NCBI RefSeq assembly: GCF_040706535.1
Contig: NZ_JAPDRJ010000004.1
Span: forward strand, 333,914 to 397,913
DNA: 64,000 nucleotides
DNA from: Lentisalinibacter orientalis
Lineage (GTDB): Bacteria; Pseudomonadota; Gammaproteobacteria; Steroidobacterales; Woeseiaceae
Reading direction: 5' to 3'
Below, piece by piece: positions 1 to 14,661 of the stretch (within the stretch, counting starts at the first letter, position 1; the number at the start of each line of letters is the position of its first letter). The notes below the pieces were generated by a model. That model saw nothing but the letters and a program-made list of their open reading frames with translations. It had not been told where the DNA came from and searched no databases. Position numbers and translations under genes: made by a program.

Positions 1-1972
<1,972 letters not shown>

Positions 1973-2052
1973 AGTCGACTCCCTTGTGTTATCGACCCGA
2001 ACGTGCACAATCCAACGACGCTCGCTACGGACCTCGCGCCGCGGATCGAACC

Positions 2053-2877
2053 ATGGGCCAAAGAACCGTCTTTTTTCTGTCCGACCAGACCGGTGTCACG
2101 GCCGAGACACTGGGTCACAGCCTGCTCACCCAATTCGACAGCCAGGATTTCCGGCAGGTGACTTTGCCATTTATCGACAATGATGACAAGGCACTGGCTG
2201 CGCTGAAAAAAATCAACGATTCCGCCCGCCGTGACGGCATTCGGCCGATCGTATTCAGCACTCTCGTACACGATAATCTGCGCCGCATCATACAGGGTTC
2301 GGAAGGCCTGTATCTCGATATTTTCGACGCCTTCCTCGGCGACCTGGAGGAGGAGCTGCAGCAGGAATCGTCCCATTCGGCGGGCATGGCCCACGGCGTT
2401 TCCGATCCCAACGTCTACATGAAACGCATCGAGGCGACCAACTTCGCGCTCGCCAACGACGACGGCGCGACGGTGCGCAACTACGAGCAGGCCGACGTGA
2501 TCCTGGTCGGCGTATCGCGCTCAGGCAAGACGCCCACCTGCCTGTATCTCGCCCTCCAGTATGGCGTGTTCGCGGCCAATTTCCCCCTCACCGAGGAGGA
2601 ATTCGAGAGCGGCGAGCTGCCCGCGACGCTGCTGAAGCACCGCGGCAAGCTGTTCGGGCTGACCATCGCCCCGGCGCGGCTGCAGCAGATCCGCCGCGAG
2701 CGCCGCTCACGTGGCCGCTATTCCAGCGCACAGCAGGTGCGCTACGAGCTGCGGGAGGCGGAGAAGCTCTTCCGCCGCTACAACATTCCCCACATCGACA
2801 CCACCGAATTCTCCATCGAGGAGATCTCCAGCCGCATCCTCGACAGCACCGGACTGGAACGGCGCACGCGTCCCTGA
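2053..2877 (+). CDS. ppsR: PEP synthase regulatory protein (kinase/pyrophosphorylase, DUF299)
   Basis: Bifunctional regulator that inactivates PEP synthase by ADP-dependent threonine phosphorylation and reactivates it by phosphate-dependent dephosphorylation. The 274-residue product has the family N-terminus RTVFFLSDQTGVTAE and the P-loop GVSRSGKT at about residues 153-160, followed by the conserved TPTCLYLA and NFPL segments. ATG 2053 was chosen because family homology begins there; the reading frame stays open upstream to 1900 with no family-like sequence. It faces away from ppsA, so enzyme and regulator can share the short intergenic control region. Confidence 0.95.
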   Translation: MGQRTVFFLSDQTGVTAETLGHSLLTQFDSQDFRQVTLPFIDNDDKALAALKKINDSARRDGIRPIVFSTLVHDNLRRIIQGSEGLYLDIFDAFLGDLEEELQQESSHSAGMAHGVSDPNVYMKRIEATNFALANDDGATVRNYEQADVILVGVSRSGKTPTCLYLALQYGVFAANFPLTEEEFESGELPATLLKHRGKLFGLTIAPARLQQIRRERRSRGRYSSAQQVRYELREAEKLFRRYNIPHIDTTEFSIEEISSRILDSTGLERRTRP

Positions 2878-2965
2878 AGCACGCCTCGCGCCACACGTAA
2901 ACCTTGATTTTTACGGTCTTTTCTGGGCGGGCAGGAGTCCGCCTGCCGTGTGCTATATTCCGCCC

Positions 2966-3421
2966 ATGATCGCCGACAGCCTCATCCTGCCGCAGACCGT
3001 CGTGCGGCCGCGCAGCTTCGCGGGCCTGATGACGCTCTACGAGAGCAACTACCTGCGACTGCTGCGCATGGCGCCGGCGCTGCGCGCCATGAAAGGCGGC
3101 CACGTCTCCCGGGTCGGCGGCGACTGCGACCTGCACCTGAGCGTGCTGGAACGCACGCCCTATACCTCGACGCTCGCCATGACCTACCGCTTCGAGGAGG
3201 CGGGCGGCAGCGTCGCCGATCCCGATCTCACGGTACGGGTGTACTTCGACGGCTGCCTGGCAGAGGCCATGCATCTCGCCGACCAGCACCATCACGAGCT
3301 GTTCCGGCGCCTCGCCAGCCAATTCCGCCGCGAACTCGACAGCCGCTGGGCGCGTAACGTCATGCTGAACAAGTGGCTGGAATACTGCCTCGACCGGGGT
3401 CACGCGTTCCCCGCCGACTGA
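2966..3421 (+). CDS. DUF1249 family protein (YqiB-like)
   Basis: A 151-residue cytoplasmic protein of the DUF1249 family, like E. coli YqiB; no biochemical function is established for the family. Recognisable parts are the LMTLYESNYLRLLRM start region, the central YRFEE and LTVRVYFDG strands, and the C-terminal MLNKWLEYCLDRGH. ATG 2966 gives the usual family length; the open frame extends further upstream but that part has no family resemblance. It follows ppsR by 88 bp on the same strand, with a GC-rich hairpin (about 2928-2948) in between, so joint transcription is possible but not shown. In other gammaproteobacteria this gene tends to sit near cyclic-AMP phosphodiesterase genes, which are not seen here. 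Confidence 0.85.
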   Translation: MIADSLILPQTVVRPRSFAGLMTLYESNYLRLLRMAPALRAMKGGHVSRVGGDCDLHLSVLERTPYTSTLAMTYRFEEAGGSVADPDLTVRVYFDGCLAEAMHLADQHHHELFRRLASQFRRELDSRWARNVMLNKWLEYCLDRGHAFPAD

Positions 3422-3578
3422 CCGCCGCCGCCCCGCCGCGTGAGCGGCGCTGCCCGCCTCCGAAAGTGTCGATCCGGTCATGGTACCGCCGCGAGGATGG
3501 TGCCAGCATGCGCCCTATCGGAACGGTCCCCGCTCCCCGAACGGAGGTGCGGGTCCCGATTATGTCAAGGGCCCGGCT

Positions 3579-4613
3579 ATGGCAGCACTGGCACAACTCT
3601 TCGGTTCTCCGGAGGCGCACGTCGAGCAGGACGACGACAAGCTCCTGCATCTGTACTGGAATCGCGCGGAGCTGAAGAAGGAATACTCGCGGCTGCGCAA
3701 GGAGCGCTACGAGCTGCTGGATCAGCTCAAGGTGCAGGAGGGGCGCAACGCCCGCCTGCAGCAGAAGCTCGACGGGCTGGAGGAGCTGCTGGCCGACCGT
3801 ACCGCGGCGAACCGCGCCGTGGTGTTCTACCAGATCCGCGGCGTCTGGAAGCGCTGCCATGCCCGTCTGGAGAAATTCGCCGGCCAGATGGCCGCCCAGG
3901 TGACCGAGCGCGAACGGAAGCGTCTGCTGGCCGCCTGGGCCACGGAACAGACGGCGTTGCGCCGCGAGGCGGCGGGACGCCTCGACCGGGCGCGGGCGCG
4001 GCGGCGGGAACTGGAAGCGGCGCTCGCCGACATCGAAGAGCGCACGGCCGCACTGGCGGGATTCTGGAACTTCTTCCGCCGACGGTCGGTCCGCGCCGAG
4101 CGGGGGCCGGTCGAAGCCGAGCTGGAGGAGGTCGCCGCCGCGGCGGATGAGCTCACCCGGGAATACGGCCGGCTGCAGAAGGCGACGCCGCCCGACTATC
4201 CGGGGCTGTCCGTGCAGGGACGGCGGCTGGTCAATTGCATGGTGATCGCCCTGGCCGAGTACCTCTACGGGCACTTCTCGGCGTTCGGCTTCACCGAGAT
4301 GGCGCGTTCCGCCATGGAGCGCACGCCCGGCAGCATCGACTACGGCAGCGAGCGCGACTGCGACATGCTGCTGACACGCCTGAGCGCGCGCCTGAAAGCA
4401 CTCGACGAGGCCGAGACGGGCGCGGAATTCGCCGCCGAAGTCCGCCGGCGCACCCAGGTCCTCAGCCAGCGCGCCCGTTACGAGCGGCGGGCGGACACGG
4501 TGCCGGTGCCGGAATCACTGGATGCCCCCGGCGAGTCGGCGGATATCAACGAGCCCGACGTCAACGTGCTGGCCGAGGAGTTCTGGCACGTTACGGACGT
4601 GCTGTTGTCCTGA
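3579..4613 (+). CDS. Coiled-coil protein of unknown function
   Basis: A 344-residue soluble protein that I do not recognise. The first two thirds are rich in Glu, Arg, Lys, Leu and Ala with heptad-like spacing, consistent with long helices (about residues 15-75 and 105-210). The middle and C-terminal part (residues about 210-290) is more globular, with the hydrophobic patch NCMVIALAEYLYGHFSAFGF. It has no signal peptide or membrane segment. ATG 3579 was preferred over the in-frame upstream start at 3480 because AAGGG lies 7 bases before it and the intervening translation looks non-coding. Its stop is 13 bases from the stop of the convergent RND pump gene. No neighbour suggests a role. Confidence 0.75.
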   Translation: MAALAQLFGSPEAHVEQDDDKLLHLYWNRAELKKEYSRLRKERYELLDQLKVQEGRNARLQQKLDGLEELLADRTAANRAVVFYQIRGVWKRCHARLEKFAGQMAAQVTERERKRLLAAWATEQTALRREAAGRLDRARARRRELEAALADIEERTAALAGFWNFFRRRSVRAERGPVEAELEEVAAAADELTREYGRLQKATPPDYPGLSVQGRRLVNCMVIALAEYLYGHFSAFGFTEMARSAMERTPGSIDYGSERDCDMLLTRLSARLKALDEAETGAEFAAEVRRRTQVLSQRARYERRADTVPVPESLDAPGESADINEPDVNVLAEEFWHVTDVLLS

Positions 4614-4626
4614 CCGTCCCGCCGCG

Positions 4627-7600
4627 TCACGCGGCAGCCGAGGCGCCGGCCCGCGCGTACCGGCGCACGCGTCCCACCCAGTTCCTGGCCCGGTCCAGGC
4701 TCACGTAGACCAGCGGTACCAGCAGCAGCGAGGTGACGGTGGAGAAGGCCAGCCCGCCGATGATCGCCCGCGCCATCGGGAAATAGGACGGGCCGTCGCC
4801 GCCGATCTTGGTGGTGGAGATGGCCAGCGGCAACAGGCCGAGGATGGTGGTGGCCACGGTCATCAGGATGGGGCGCAGCCGGTCCCGTGCGCCTTCCAGC
4901 ACCGCCTGCTCGCGGGGCATGCCCGCCCGGCGCAGGTTGTTGATGTGGTCCACCAGCACGATGCCGTTGTTCACGACGATGCCGATCAGGATCATGATGC
5001 CGATCATCGCCATGAAGCTCATGGTGGTGCCGGTGAGGGCCAGGAACCAGATGACCCCGGTGATCGAATAGATCAGCGAGACCATGATCGAGACCGGGTA
5101 GAGCACGGACTCGAATAATGCCGCCATCACGATGAAGATGAGCGCGACCCCGAGCAGGATGTTCTGCATGAGCAGTTGCTGGGTCTCGTCGCTGCGGTCC
5201 ACGCCCTCGCCGAAGCTCCAGCCGTAGCCGGGGGGGTAGTCGATCTGGTCCATCAGCTGCTGCACCACCGGCCGGATCTCCGAGAGCGAGCTGTCGGTGT
5301 CGATGGAGCCCGAGATCTTCACAGAGGTCTTGCGGTCGGTACGGCGGATCTGGCGCGGCCCGGTGCGCTCGTGCAGGTCGGCGACCGCCCCCAGCAGCAC
5401 CCGCTCGCCCGATGGCGTCATGATCGTCAGATTGGCGAGCTGTTCCATCGTCTGGCGATCGTCCTCGCGGAAGGCGAGCCGCACGCCGATCTCGCCGTCC
5501 GGCGTGCGGAACTCGCGCAGCGGCTGGCCCCGCATGGCGACGGCGACCGCCTGGCCGACCGTCTGGCTGGTGAGTCCGATCCGGGCGGCACGCTCCCGGT
5601 CCACCACCACCTGGACCTCCTTCGGTCCCGCGGTCAGGTCGGACGTGAGCCCCTCCAGACCCTCGACGGTGGAGAGCACGCGCCAGGCCTCGCCGGCGAG
5701 TTCCGCGAGCCGCTCGGTCGACTCGCCGGTGAGCGTGATGCCGAAGCCCGGGCCGCCGCCCTGCTGCTGCCACTGGAAGTCGGGCCGGCCGATGACCAGC
5801 TCCGGCATCTCTTCCAGGATGGTGTCCATCACCGTCTGCGCGTCCATGGTGATCGCATCGCCCTCGGTCAGCAGGATGCTCGACTGCGCGCGGCCGGTGT
5901 CGTAATAGCTGTAGACGGATTCGATGTCGAGCCGCTCGGCGTTCTCGAACAAAAACGCCTCCATGCGGTTGACCGCCATCTCCACCCGCTCCACCGGGTA
6001 GATGTCGTCGATGTGATAGATGAGTTCCAGCCGCCGCGACGGCTCCTGGGGAAACATGTCGGTCTGCAGCATGCCGAGGCCGATGGGCGCCGCGGGCGAG
6101 GCCAGGACGATCACCGCGGCCAGCGCAGACCAGCGGGGGTGGCGCAGCGTCCACGCAAGCGCGCGGCTGTAGCGATCGGTGAGGGCGGCCATGGCGCTGC
6201 CGGCTTGCGGTGGCGGCGGCGCCGGCACCCGGCTGGCGAGCAGCGGTATGAGGGTCTGGGAAACCAGCAGCGAGAGCACGATGGCCACCGAGATGGTGAC
6301 GCCGACGTGCCACAGGAACACGGTGATGTCGATCTGCTCGCCGAACACGATCGGCAGGAACACGCACACCGAGGTCGCCGTGCTGGCGATCACGGCGAGC
6401 CCCACCTCGTCCACACCCTCAAGCGTGGCACGCCGCGGATCGTCGGGGTACTCCTGCCGGTAACGGAATATGCTCTCGGTGATCACCACGGAGTTGTCCA
6501 CCAGCATGCCCACCGCGAGCATCAGCCCCATCAGCGTGAGGATGTTCAGCGTGAGGCCGCTGAAGTACATCACGCCCAGCGTGATCACCAGTGAGACCGG
6601 CACTGCCAGCATGACGATCAGGGTGGTCGTGACCTGGCGCAGGAAAAGATAGAGCACCAGCACGGCGAGCAGCGAGCCGATCAGGCCGGCCTGCAGCAGG
6701 TCCGCCAGGGAAGAGCGCACGCTGTCCGCCTTGTTGTCGATGTTGAAGATGCGGATGCCCCGCATCGACGGCAGCTCGGCGATCTTCTCTAGTTCCTCGT
6801 TGACCCGGTCCGCCACCTCCACCATGTTCGCGCCGCTGGCCCGGGTGACGCCGAGCCCCACCGCCTCGCGGCCGTCCAGGTGGCGGCCGTAGTCGCGCTC
6901 CTCAGGCACCAGCCGGATGTCGGCGATGTCGGCGAGGCGCAGGTTGCCGCCGTCGATGATCAGGTCGCCGATCTCGGCCAGGTTCCGCAGTTCGCCGTCC
7001 GAGCGCAGGGTCCAGCGCTGCTCGCCGCTCTCCAGCCGGCCTGCGCTGACCGAGAAGTTGCTCCGCTGCAGCAGTTCGTAGAGTTCGTAGAGGTTGATGC
7101 CGTGGGCGGCGACCCGGCCCGAGTCGAGCAGGATACGTACTTCGGGGGGCTCGACGCCCTGCAGATCCACTTTGGATACCCCTTCGATGCGCTCGATGCG
7201 GCGTTTCAGCACGCGGTCGAGCATCAGGTACTCCCGGGACAGGTCCCGGTCGGAGGACAGGCGCAGCGTCATGATGGGCTCGTCGTTCAGCGAGCCGCTG
7301 TAGACCATGATGCGCTTCAGGTCGGGGGGCAGTTCGTCGCGTATGGCATCGAGCTTCACCCGTGCCTCCACGGCCTCGGTGGCGGCGTTGGAGTTGAAGC
7401 CGTACTCCATCCAGATTCGCGCGCCGTCCGCCCCGGAGGTGGAGTTCATCCGCTTGACGCCGGAGAGGGTGGACAGCGCGGCCTCGGCGGGCCGTGTGAT
7501 CAGCCGCTCCACTTCCTCCGGTGTGGATCCCTCGTAGGGGATGTTGATGAAAAAGCCCGGCCACTCGATATCCGGGAATTGTTCGAGCGGGAGCAGCCGG

Positions 7601-7686
7601 GACGAAATCAGGCCGATGCCGGCCAGCGCCGCGAAGATCATCGTGACGGTGACCGGCCGGCGCAGTGAGAATTCCGTATGGCGCAT
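4627..7686 (-). CDS. RND efflux pump inner-membrane subunit (AcrB/MexB superfamily), second of two
   Basis: A 1019-residue proton-driven exporter subunit. Both halves of the RND fold are visible: TM1 (TVTMIFAALAGIGLISSRLL), the first periplasmic porter/docking region, the TM2-TM6 bundle with the TM4 relay LAVGMLVDNSVV, a second periplasmic loop, and TM8-TM12 with IGIVVNNGIVLVDHINNLRRAG. A DN pair replaces the DD pair of AcrB; this is common in HAE-like pumps that are not AcrB orthologues. It is the last gene of a leftward operon, 16 bp after the other RND gene, so the two subunits may form a heteromeric pump or two pumps sharing one adaptor. Substrate cannot be read from the sequence. Confidence 0.92.
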   Translation of the reverse strand: MRHTEFSLRRPVTVTMIFAALAGIGLISSRLLPLEQFPDIEWPGFFINIPYEGSTPEEVERLITRPAEAALSTLSGVKRMNSTSGADGARIWMEYGFNSNAATEAVEARVKLDAIRDELPPDLKRIMVYSGSLNDEPIMTLRLSSDRDLSREYLMLDRVLKRRIERIEGVSKVDLQGVEPPEVRILLDSGRVAAHGINLYELYELLQRSNFSVSAGRLESGEQRWTLRSDGELRNLAEIGDLIIDGGNLRLADIADIRLVPEERDYGRHLDGREAVGLGVTRASGANMVEVADRVNEELEKIAELPSMRGIRIFNIDNKADSVRSSLADLLQAGLIGSLLAVLVLYLFLRQVTTTLIVMLAVPVSLVITLGVMYFSGLTLNILTLMGLMLAVGMLVDNSVVITESIFRYRQEYPDDPRRATLEGVDEVGLAVIASTATSVCVFLPIVFGEQIDITVFLWHVGVTISVAIVLSLLVSQTLIPLLASRVPAPPPPQAGSAMAALTDRYSRALAWTLRHPRWSALAAVIVLASPAAPIGLGMLQTDMFPQEPSRRLELIYHIDDIYPVERVEMAVNRMEAFLFENAERLDIESVYSYYDTGRAQSSILLTEGDAITMDAQTVMDTILEEMPELVIGRPDFQWQQQGGGPGFGITLTGESTERLAELAGEAWRVLSTVEGLEGLTSDLTAGPKEVQVVVDRERAARIGLTSQTVGQAVAVAMRGQPLREFRTPDGEIGVRLAFREDDRQTMEQLANLTIMTPSGERVLLGAVADLHERTGPRQIRRTDRKTSVKISGSIDTDSSLSEIRPVVQQLMDQIDYPPGYGWSFGEGVDRSDETQQLLMQNILLGVALIFIVMAALFESVLYPVSIMVSLIYSITGVIWFLALTGTTMSFMAMIGIMILIGIVVNNGIVLVDHINNLRRAGMPREQAVLEGARDRLRPILMTVATTILGLLPLAISTTKIGGDGPSYFPMARAIIGGLAFSTVTSLLLVPLVYVSLDRARNWVGRVRRYARAGASAAA

Positions 7687-7702
7687 TCCCTGGCCCTCCG
7701 CG

Positions 7703-10918
<3,216 letters not shown>

Positions 10919-10946
10919 GGCATGCTCTCCCCCGGCCGGCGCCGGC

Positions 10947-12086
10947 TCACAGGCGGTTGCGGCTGGACGCGATCTCCGCGTTCAGCTGCATCGCGGTCTC
11001 TTCGTCCGCTACCACCTTCACCCGGGCGCCGTCGCGCAGCCCGGACTGGCCCACCACCACCACCTGCTCGCTCTCCTCGACGCCGGAGACGATCTCCATG
11101 TGGTTCTGCCAGGCGATGCCGGTCTGCACCGGCCGGCGCTCCACGACGCCGTCGCGGACCACGTACACGGCCGGCCCCGATTCCGTCTCGACGACGGCGG
11201 GGCGGGGCACCAGCAGGCGGGCCGGCCGCGAGTCGTACACGATGTCGAGCCGGCCGAACATGCCCGGCTTGAGCGCGGTGTCTTCTTCGTCCACCTCCAC
11301 CGTCACCTTGAACGTGCCGGTACCGGCATCCACCACCGGGCTGATGCGCTCGACCGCGCCGCGGAAACGCTCTCCGGGCAGCGCGTCGATGGTGATGAAT
11401 ACGGGCTGTCCCTGCTCGATCTTGCCGAATTCCTTCTCCGGTACGTGCAGGTAGGAGACGATGGGCTCCAGGTCGGTTACGCGGAACATGGGCGTATTGG
11501 CGGAGATCGTGTTGCCGACTTTTACGTGCCGTTCCGAGACGACGCCGTCGATGGGCGCGCGGATCTCGGTGTAGCTGTACTCCAGCCGGGCCAGCCGCCA
11601 GGCCGCGCGCAGCGCGTCCAGCTCGAACTTCAGGTTCTCGAAGGCGCCCGCCGCGAGCAGGCCTTTCTCGTGCAGCTCGGTATTGCGCTGGTATTCCTGC
11701 TCCGCCCTGGCCAGATTGGCCCGCGCCTGCTCCAGTTCCAGGCGCAGCCGGTCGCCGTCCAGTCGCGCGAGCACCTGCCCGCGCTGCACGGTCTCGCCTT
11801 CCTCGGCGAGGACCTCGCGGATTTCCCCGCCCACTTTGGCGACTACCTCCGCTTCGGCGAAGGCTTCGAGGGCGGCGGTGCCCGAGTAGACCGCGAAGAT
11901 ATCGTCACGGGCGACAGCGGCCACCTCCACGGGTATCGCCGCTTTTTCCGTTTCCTTCTCGTCTTCCGCGGCCCCGGCGGATGCGCCTGCGCCCGAATCC
12001 CCGGGGCCGCCGCAGCCGGCCAGGAGCAAGGCCCCGAGCAGTCCGGCGGGGAGCAGACCCCGCGTTATCACGTCCCGTGTGATCAT
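10947..12086 (-). CDS. RND efflux periplasmic adaptor (membrane fusion protein), lipoprotein
   Basis: Periplasmic adaptor joining the RND pump to an outer-membrane channel. About 379 residues with a lipoprotein signal peptide ending in LLAGC, then a low-complexity Gly/Ala/Asp linker, the split biotinyl-lipoyl domain (second half around APIDGVVSERHVKVGNTI), an alpha-helical hairpin (ARANLARAEQEYQRNTELHEKGLLAAGAFE region), and a beta-barrel with a C-terminal membrane-proximal domain. ATG 12086 is used; an in-frame TTG at 12095 lies 4 bases after GAGG and could be the true start. The gene is first of the three efflux genes and follows the small exported protein gene by 26 bp (or 16). No outer-membrane factor gene is present in the window. 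Confidence 0.9.
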   Translation of the reverse strand: MITRDVITRGLLPAGLLGALLLAGCGGPGDSGAGASAGAAEDEKETEKAAIPVEVAAVARDDIFAVYSGTAALEAFAEAEVVAKVGGEIREVLAEEGETVQRGQVLARLDGDRLRLELEQARANLARAEQEYQRNTELHEKGLLAAGAFENLKFELDALRAAWRLARLEYSYTEIRAPIDGVVSERHVKVGNTISANTPMFRVTDLEPIVSYLHVPEKEFGKIEQGQPVFITIDALPGERFRGAVERISPVVDAGTGTFKVTVEVDEEDTALKPGMFGRLDIVYDSRPARLLVPRPAVVETESGPAVYVVRDGVVERRPVQTGIAWQNHMEIVSGVEESEQVVVVGQSGLRDGARVKVVADEETAMQLNAEIASSRNRL

Positions 12087-12111
12087 CGGCTTCAATCGTC
12101 CTCGCAGTGTC

Positions 12112-12435
12112 TCAGATGTCGCGCCGGTACATGTGGCCGGTCGGCAGTCGAACCGGCGGGAAAGCGGCGGCCCGGTCCATGGCCCGTTTTGCTCCCCGTC
12201 TTGCTCCGTCGATGCGGCTGCCGAAGATCTCGGCCCAGCGCAGCTCGATCAGGGGCCTGATCCGCAGCACCGGCGGCGTGATCGGCGTCGGCGCTGCCGC
12301 ATTCGCGGCGTACGCCGGCGGCGCCGGGAAAAGGGTCGCCGGCGCATCGCGGGTGGCCAGCGCCTGGGCGGCAGCAAGGGTCAGCGTCAGGCCGACGGCC
12401 AGAGCGAGTGGATGGCGGAGCGGGCGTGCGGACAT
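12112..12435 (-). CDS. Small exported protein, unknown function, heads the RND operon
   Basis: A 107-residue protein that I do not recognise. The N-terminus (ARPLRHPLALAVGLTLTLAA followed by AQALA) is a classic Sec signal peptide with predicted cleavage near residue 27; the mature part is Pro/Ala-rich, then basic, with the segment RPLIELRWAEIFGSRIDGA. An overlapping frame starting at 12451 gives 119 residues without signal peptide and looks non-coding. It is the first gene behind the promoter at 12473-12500 and lies 26 bp or less from the adaptor gene, so it is co-transcribed with the efflux system and may be an accessory periplasmic protein. Confidence 0.55.
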   Translation of the reverse strand: MSARPLRHPLALAVGLTLTLAAAQALATRDAPATLFPAPPAYAANAAAPTPITPPVLRIRPLIELRWAEIFGSRIDGARRGAKRAMDRAAAFPPVRLPTGHMYRRDI

Positions 12436-12472
12436 CCTGTGCTACTTCCATGGTTGACTAGTGTTGTAGTTA

Positions 12473-12500
12473 AGTATAACACCTTGTGACCGCCTGACAA
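12473..12500 (-). promoter_or_regulatory. Sigma70-type promoter of the RND efflux operon
   Basis: On the minus strand TTGTCA (12500-12495) and TATACT (12478-12473) are separated by exactly 16 bases; each differs from consensus by a single base. The distance to the first start codon (12435) is about 38 bases, a normal leader. This is the best-looking promoter I found in the window. A TATACTTAACTACAAC stretch around the -10 box makes it locally AT-rich against a GC-rich background. No obvious repressor palindrome overlaps it. Confidence 0.7.
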
Positions 12501-12534
12501 GAGGTAACCCCCGATCACGACCGGCGGAGACGGC

Positions 12535-14661
12535 TCAGAGGTCGTTCTTGGCGGCCCGCTCGACGGCGGGCGGACGCGGCAGCGTCAGGAACTGAGCCAT
12601 GTCGGCGACGATGGAGGCGGCTTCCTTCAGGAGAATGTCCGGCTCTTCTTCTTCGTCCAGCGCTTCCACGGACTCGACCGGCTCCAGGCCCAGCGCCTCG
12701 CGGCGCTCGTTCTCCCGCGCCAGACGCTCGGCCTGCAGGCGCTCGCGCTCCTGCTTGCGCTCGTCCAGCGCGAGCGACACCGTCTTGCGCTCGCGCATGC
12801 TCTGCGCGGCCTCGATGTCCTTCAGCAGGTAATCGTAGTCCGGGTCGCTCTTCAACCGCTCGCGGAAGTTGGTCGACAGGAGGTCGATGGTGGGATCCAG
12901 CGGCTCACGCGCCTCGTAACGGGTGGGCCGGATCCGGTCCCAGGGCAGCGCCGTGGGGCGGGTGCTCTCGCCGACTTCCGCCGAATCGATCACGGAGGGC
13001 AGGGCGATGTCCGGGTCGACGCCCCGGTGCTGGGTGCTGTCGCCGGTCACGCGGTAGTACTTGCCGATGGTGAGGGTGAGCTGGCCGAGGCCGTCGCCGC
13101 TCCGGTCACGCTGGAAGCGGTCCAGCGCATAGAGGTTCTGCACCGAGCCCTTGCCGAAGGTGCGCTGGCCGATGACGACGCCGCGCTCGTAGTCCTGGAT
13201 GGCCGCGGCGAAGATCTCGGACGCCGAGGCGCTGAAACGGTTGACCAGCACCGCCAGCGGTCCGTCGTAGGCGACGCCGTTCTTCCACTGGTCGTCGATG
13301 ACGCTGATGCGCCCGGTGGAGTCGCGCAGCTGCACTACGGGACCCCGGTCGATGAACAGGCCGGACAGTGCGGTCGCCTCGGTCAGATGGCCGCCGCCGT
13401 TGTTGCGCAGATCGACGATCAGGCCGTCGACGCCTTCCTGTTCCAGTTCGCCGATGAGACGCTCGACGTCGCGGGTGGTGCTGGTGAAATCCTTGTCGCC
13501 GTCGCGCTGGGCCTCGTAGTCCCGGTAGAAGCTGGGCACGGTGATGACGCCCACCCGCCAGTCGCGGCCGTCGCGCGGGATGGTGACGATGTCGCTCTTC
13601 GCCGCCTGCTCCTCCAGCTTCACCTGGTCGCGCACCAGCGAGAGCATCTCCTCTTCGGCGCCGGGGAGGGCGTTGCCCGGCAGTATCTGCAGGCGCACGG
13701 TGGTGCCCGCGGGTCCGCGTATCAGCTGCACCACGTCGTCCAGGCGCCAGCCGATGACGTCCACCAGCTCGCCTTCCTCGCCCTGGCCCACCGCCGTGAT
13801 GCGGTCGGTGGGCTCGAGCTGCCCGTCGATGGCGGCGGGGCCGCCGGGGATGATGTTCATCACCGTGACGTACTCGTCCTCCATCTGCAGCGAAGCGCCG
13901 ATCCCGAAATAAGACAGGCTCATCTGGATCTGGTATTCCTCGGAGTTGCGCGGCGACAGGTAGCTTGAGTGCGGGTCCATGGTGCGGGCGTAGGAGTTCA
14001 TGAACGTCTCGAACACGTCGTCGCTGTTGATCTGCTCGAAGCGCTTCTGGAACCGCTTGTAGCGCTTATCGAGGATGTCGCGCACCTCTTCCCACGGCTT
14101 TTCGGTCAGCACGAGACTGAGGGCGTCGTTCTTCACGCGCTTGCGCCAGAGTTCGTCCAGCTCCGCCTGGCTGGCGGCCCAGGGCGCGTCCTCGCGGTCG
14201 AAGCGGAAGGTCTCCTCCACGGAGAAATCCGGTTCCTCGTCGAGCAGCTCCAGCGCGTGGCTGATCTGGCGCTCGGCACGCTCGCGGTAGACCCGGAAGA
14301 TCTCGAAGGCCGGCTCCAGCGACGCGTCCCGGGACACGGCATCGTCGAGCTCGTCGCGGTACTGCCGGAACGTATCGATATCGGACTGGAGAAAGTAGGA
14401 GCGGTTGCCGTCCAGGGCCTCGATGTAGGCGTCGAGGATGCGGGCGGACACCTCGTCGTCGACGGCGGTGCGGCGGTAGTGGGAGCGCTCGATGAAATCG
14501 GTGACCAGCGTCGCGATCTGCTCGTGCCGGTCCGTCGGCGCCAGCGTCGGGTTGCTCTCCGGCGGGACCGCGTCGGCGGCGACGGGCACCAGGCCGCCGG
14601 CCCAGGCACCGGCCAGCACGAATGCCGTCGCAAATAAACCAGTTCTGATTCTATTCATCAT
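12535..14661 (-). CDS. prc: Carboxy-terminal processing protease (Tsp/Prc, family S41)
   Basis: Periplasmic protease degrading proteins by their nonpolar C-termini, acting in cell-wall hydrolase turnover and envelope quality control. The 708-residue product has a signal peptide (RTGLFATAFVLAGAWAGGLVPVAADA), an N-terminal helical domain, a PDZ domain (SYFGIGASLQMEDEYVTVMNIIPGG region) and the S41 core. The catalytic serine is in RFSASASEIF at about residue 479, with aspartate about 490 and lysine about 504 in FGKGSVQ, spaced as in E. coli Tsp (S430, D441, K455). The C-terminal DUF3340-like region is highly charged. ATG 14661 (MMNRIR) was chosen because the signal peptide begins here and GAGGA precedes it; the longer frame to 14778 adds a Cys-rich stretch unlike a leader. 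Divergent from the gene at 14784. Confidence 0.94.
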   Translation of the reverse strand: MMNRIRTGLFATAFVLAGAWAGGLVPVAADAVPPESNPTLAPTDRHEQIATLVTDFIERSHYRRTAVDDEVSARILDAYIEALDGNRSYFLQSDIDTFRQYRDELDDAVSRDASLEPAFEIFRVYRERAERQISHALELLDEEPDFSVEETFRFDREDAPWAASQAELDELWRKRVKNDALSLVLTEKPWEEVRDILDKRYKRFQKRFEQINSDDVFETFMNSYARTMDPHSSYLSPRNSEEYQIQMSLSYFGIGASLQMEDEYVTVMNIIPGGPAAIDGQLEPTDRITAVGQGEEGELVDVIGWRLDDVVQLIRGPAGTTVRLQILPGNALPGAEEEMLSLVRDQVKLEEQAAKSDIVTIPRDGRDWRVGVITVPSFYRDYEAQRDGDKDFTSTTRDVERLIGELEQEGVDGLIVDLRNNGGGHLTEATALSGLFIDRGPVVQLRDSTGRISVIDDQWKNGVAYDGPLAVLVNRFSASASEIFAAAIQDYERGVVIGQRTFGKGSVQNLYALDRFQRDRSGDGLGQLTLTIGKYYRVTGDSTQHRGVDPDIALPSVIDSAEVGESTRPTALPWDRIRPTRYEAREPLDPTIDLLSTNFRERLKSDPDYDYLLKDIEAAQSMRERKTVSLALDERKQERERLQAERLARENERREALGLEPVESVEALDEEEEPDILLKEAASIVADMAQFLTLPRPPAVERAAKNDL

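Noticed and set aside
2928..2948. Terminator after ppsR
   Set aside because: A six-base GC stem is present but there is no T-run after it and it sits close to the next start.
4621..4635. Terminator GCCGCGT-C-ACGCGGC between convergent genes
   Set aside because: A 15-base palindrome overlapping the RND stop codon with a one-base loop; sterically poor and no T-run.
4478..6367. Long minus-strand frame of 629 codons inside the RND gene
   Set aside because: Composition is Arg/Pro/Ala/His-rich shadow of the real RND frame; no family resemblance and fully overlaps the 1019-residue pump.
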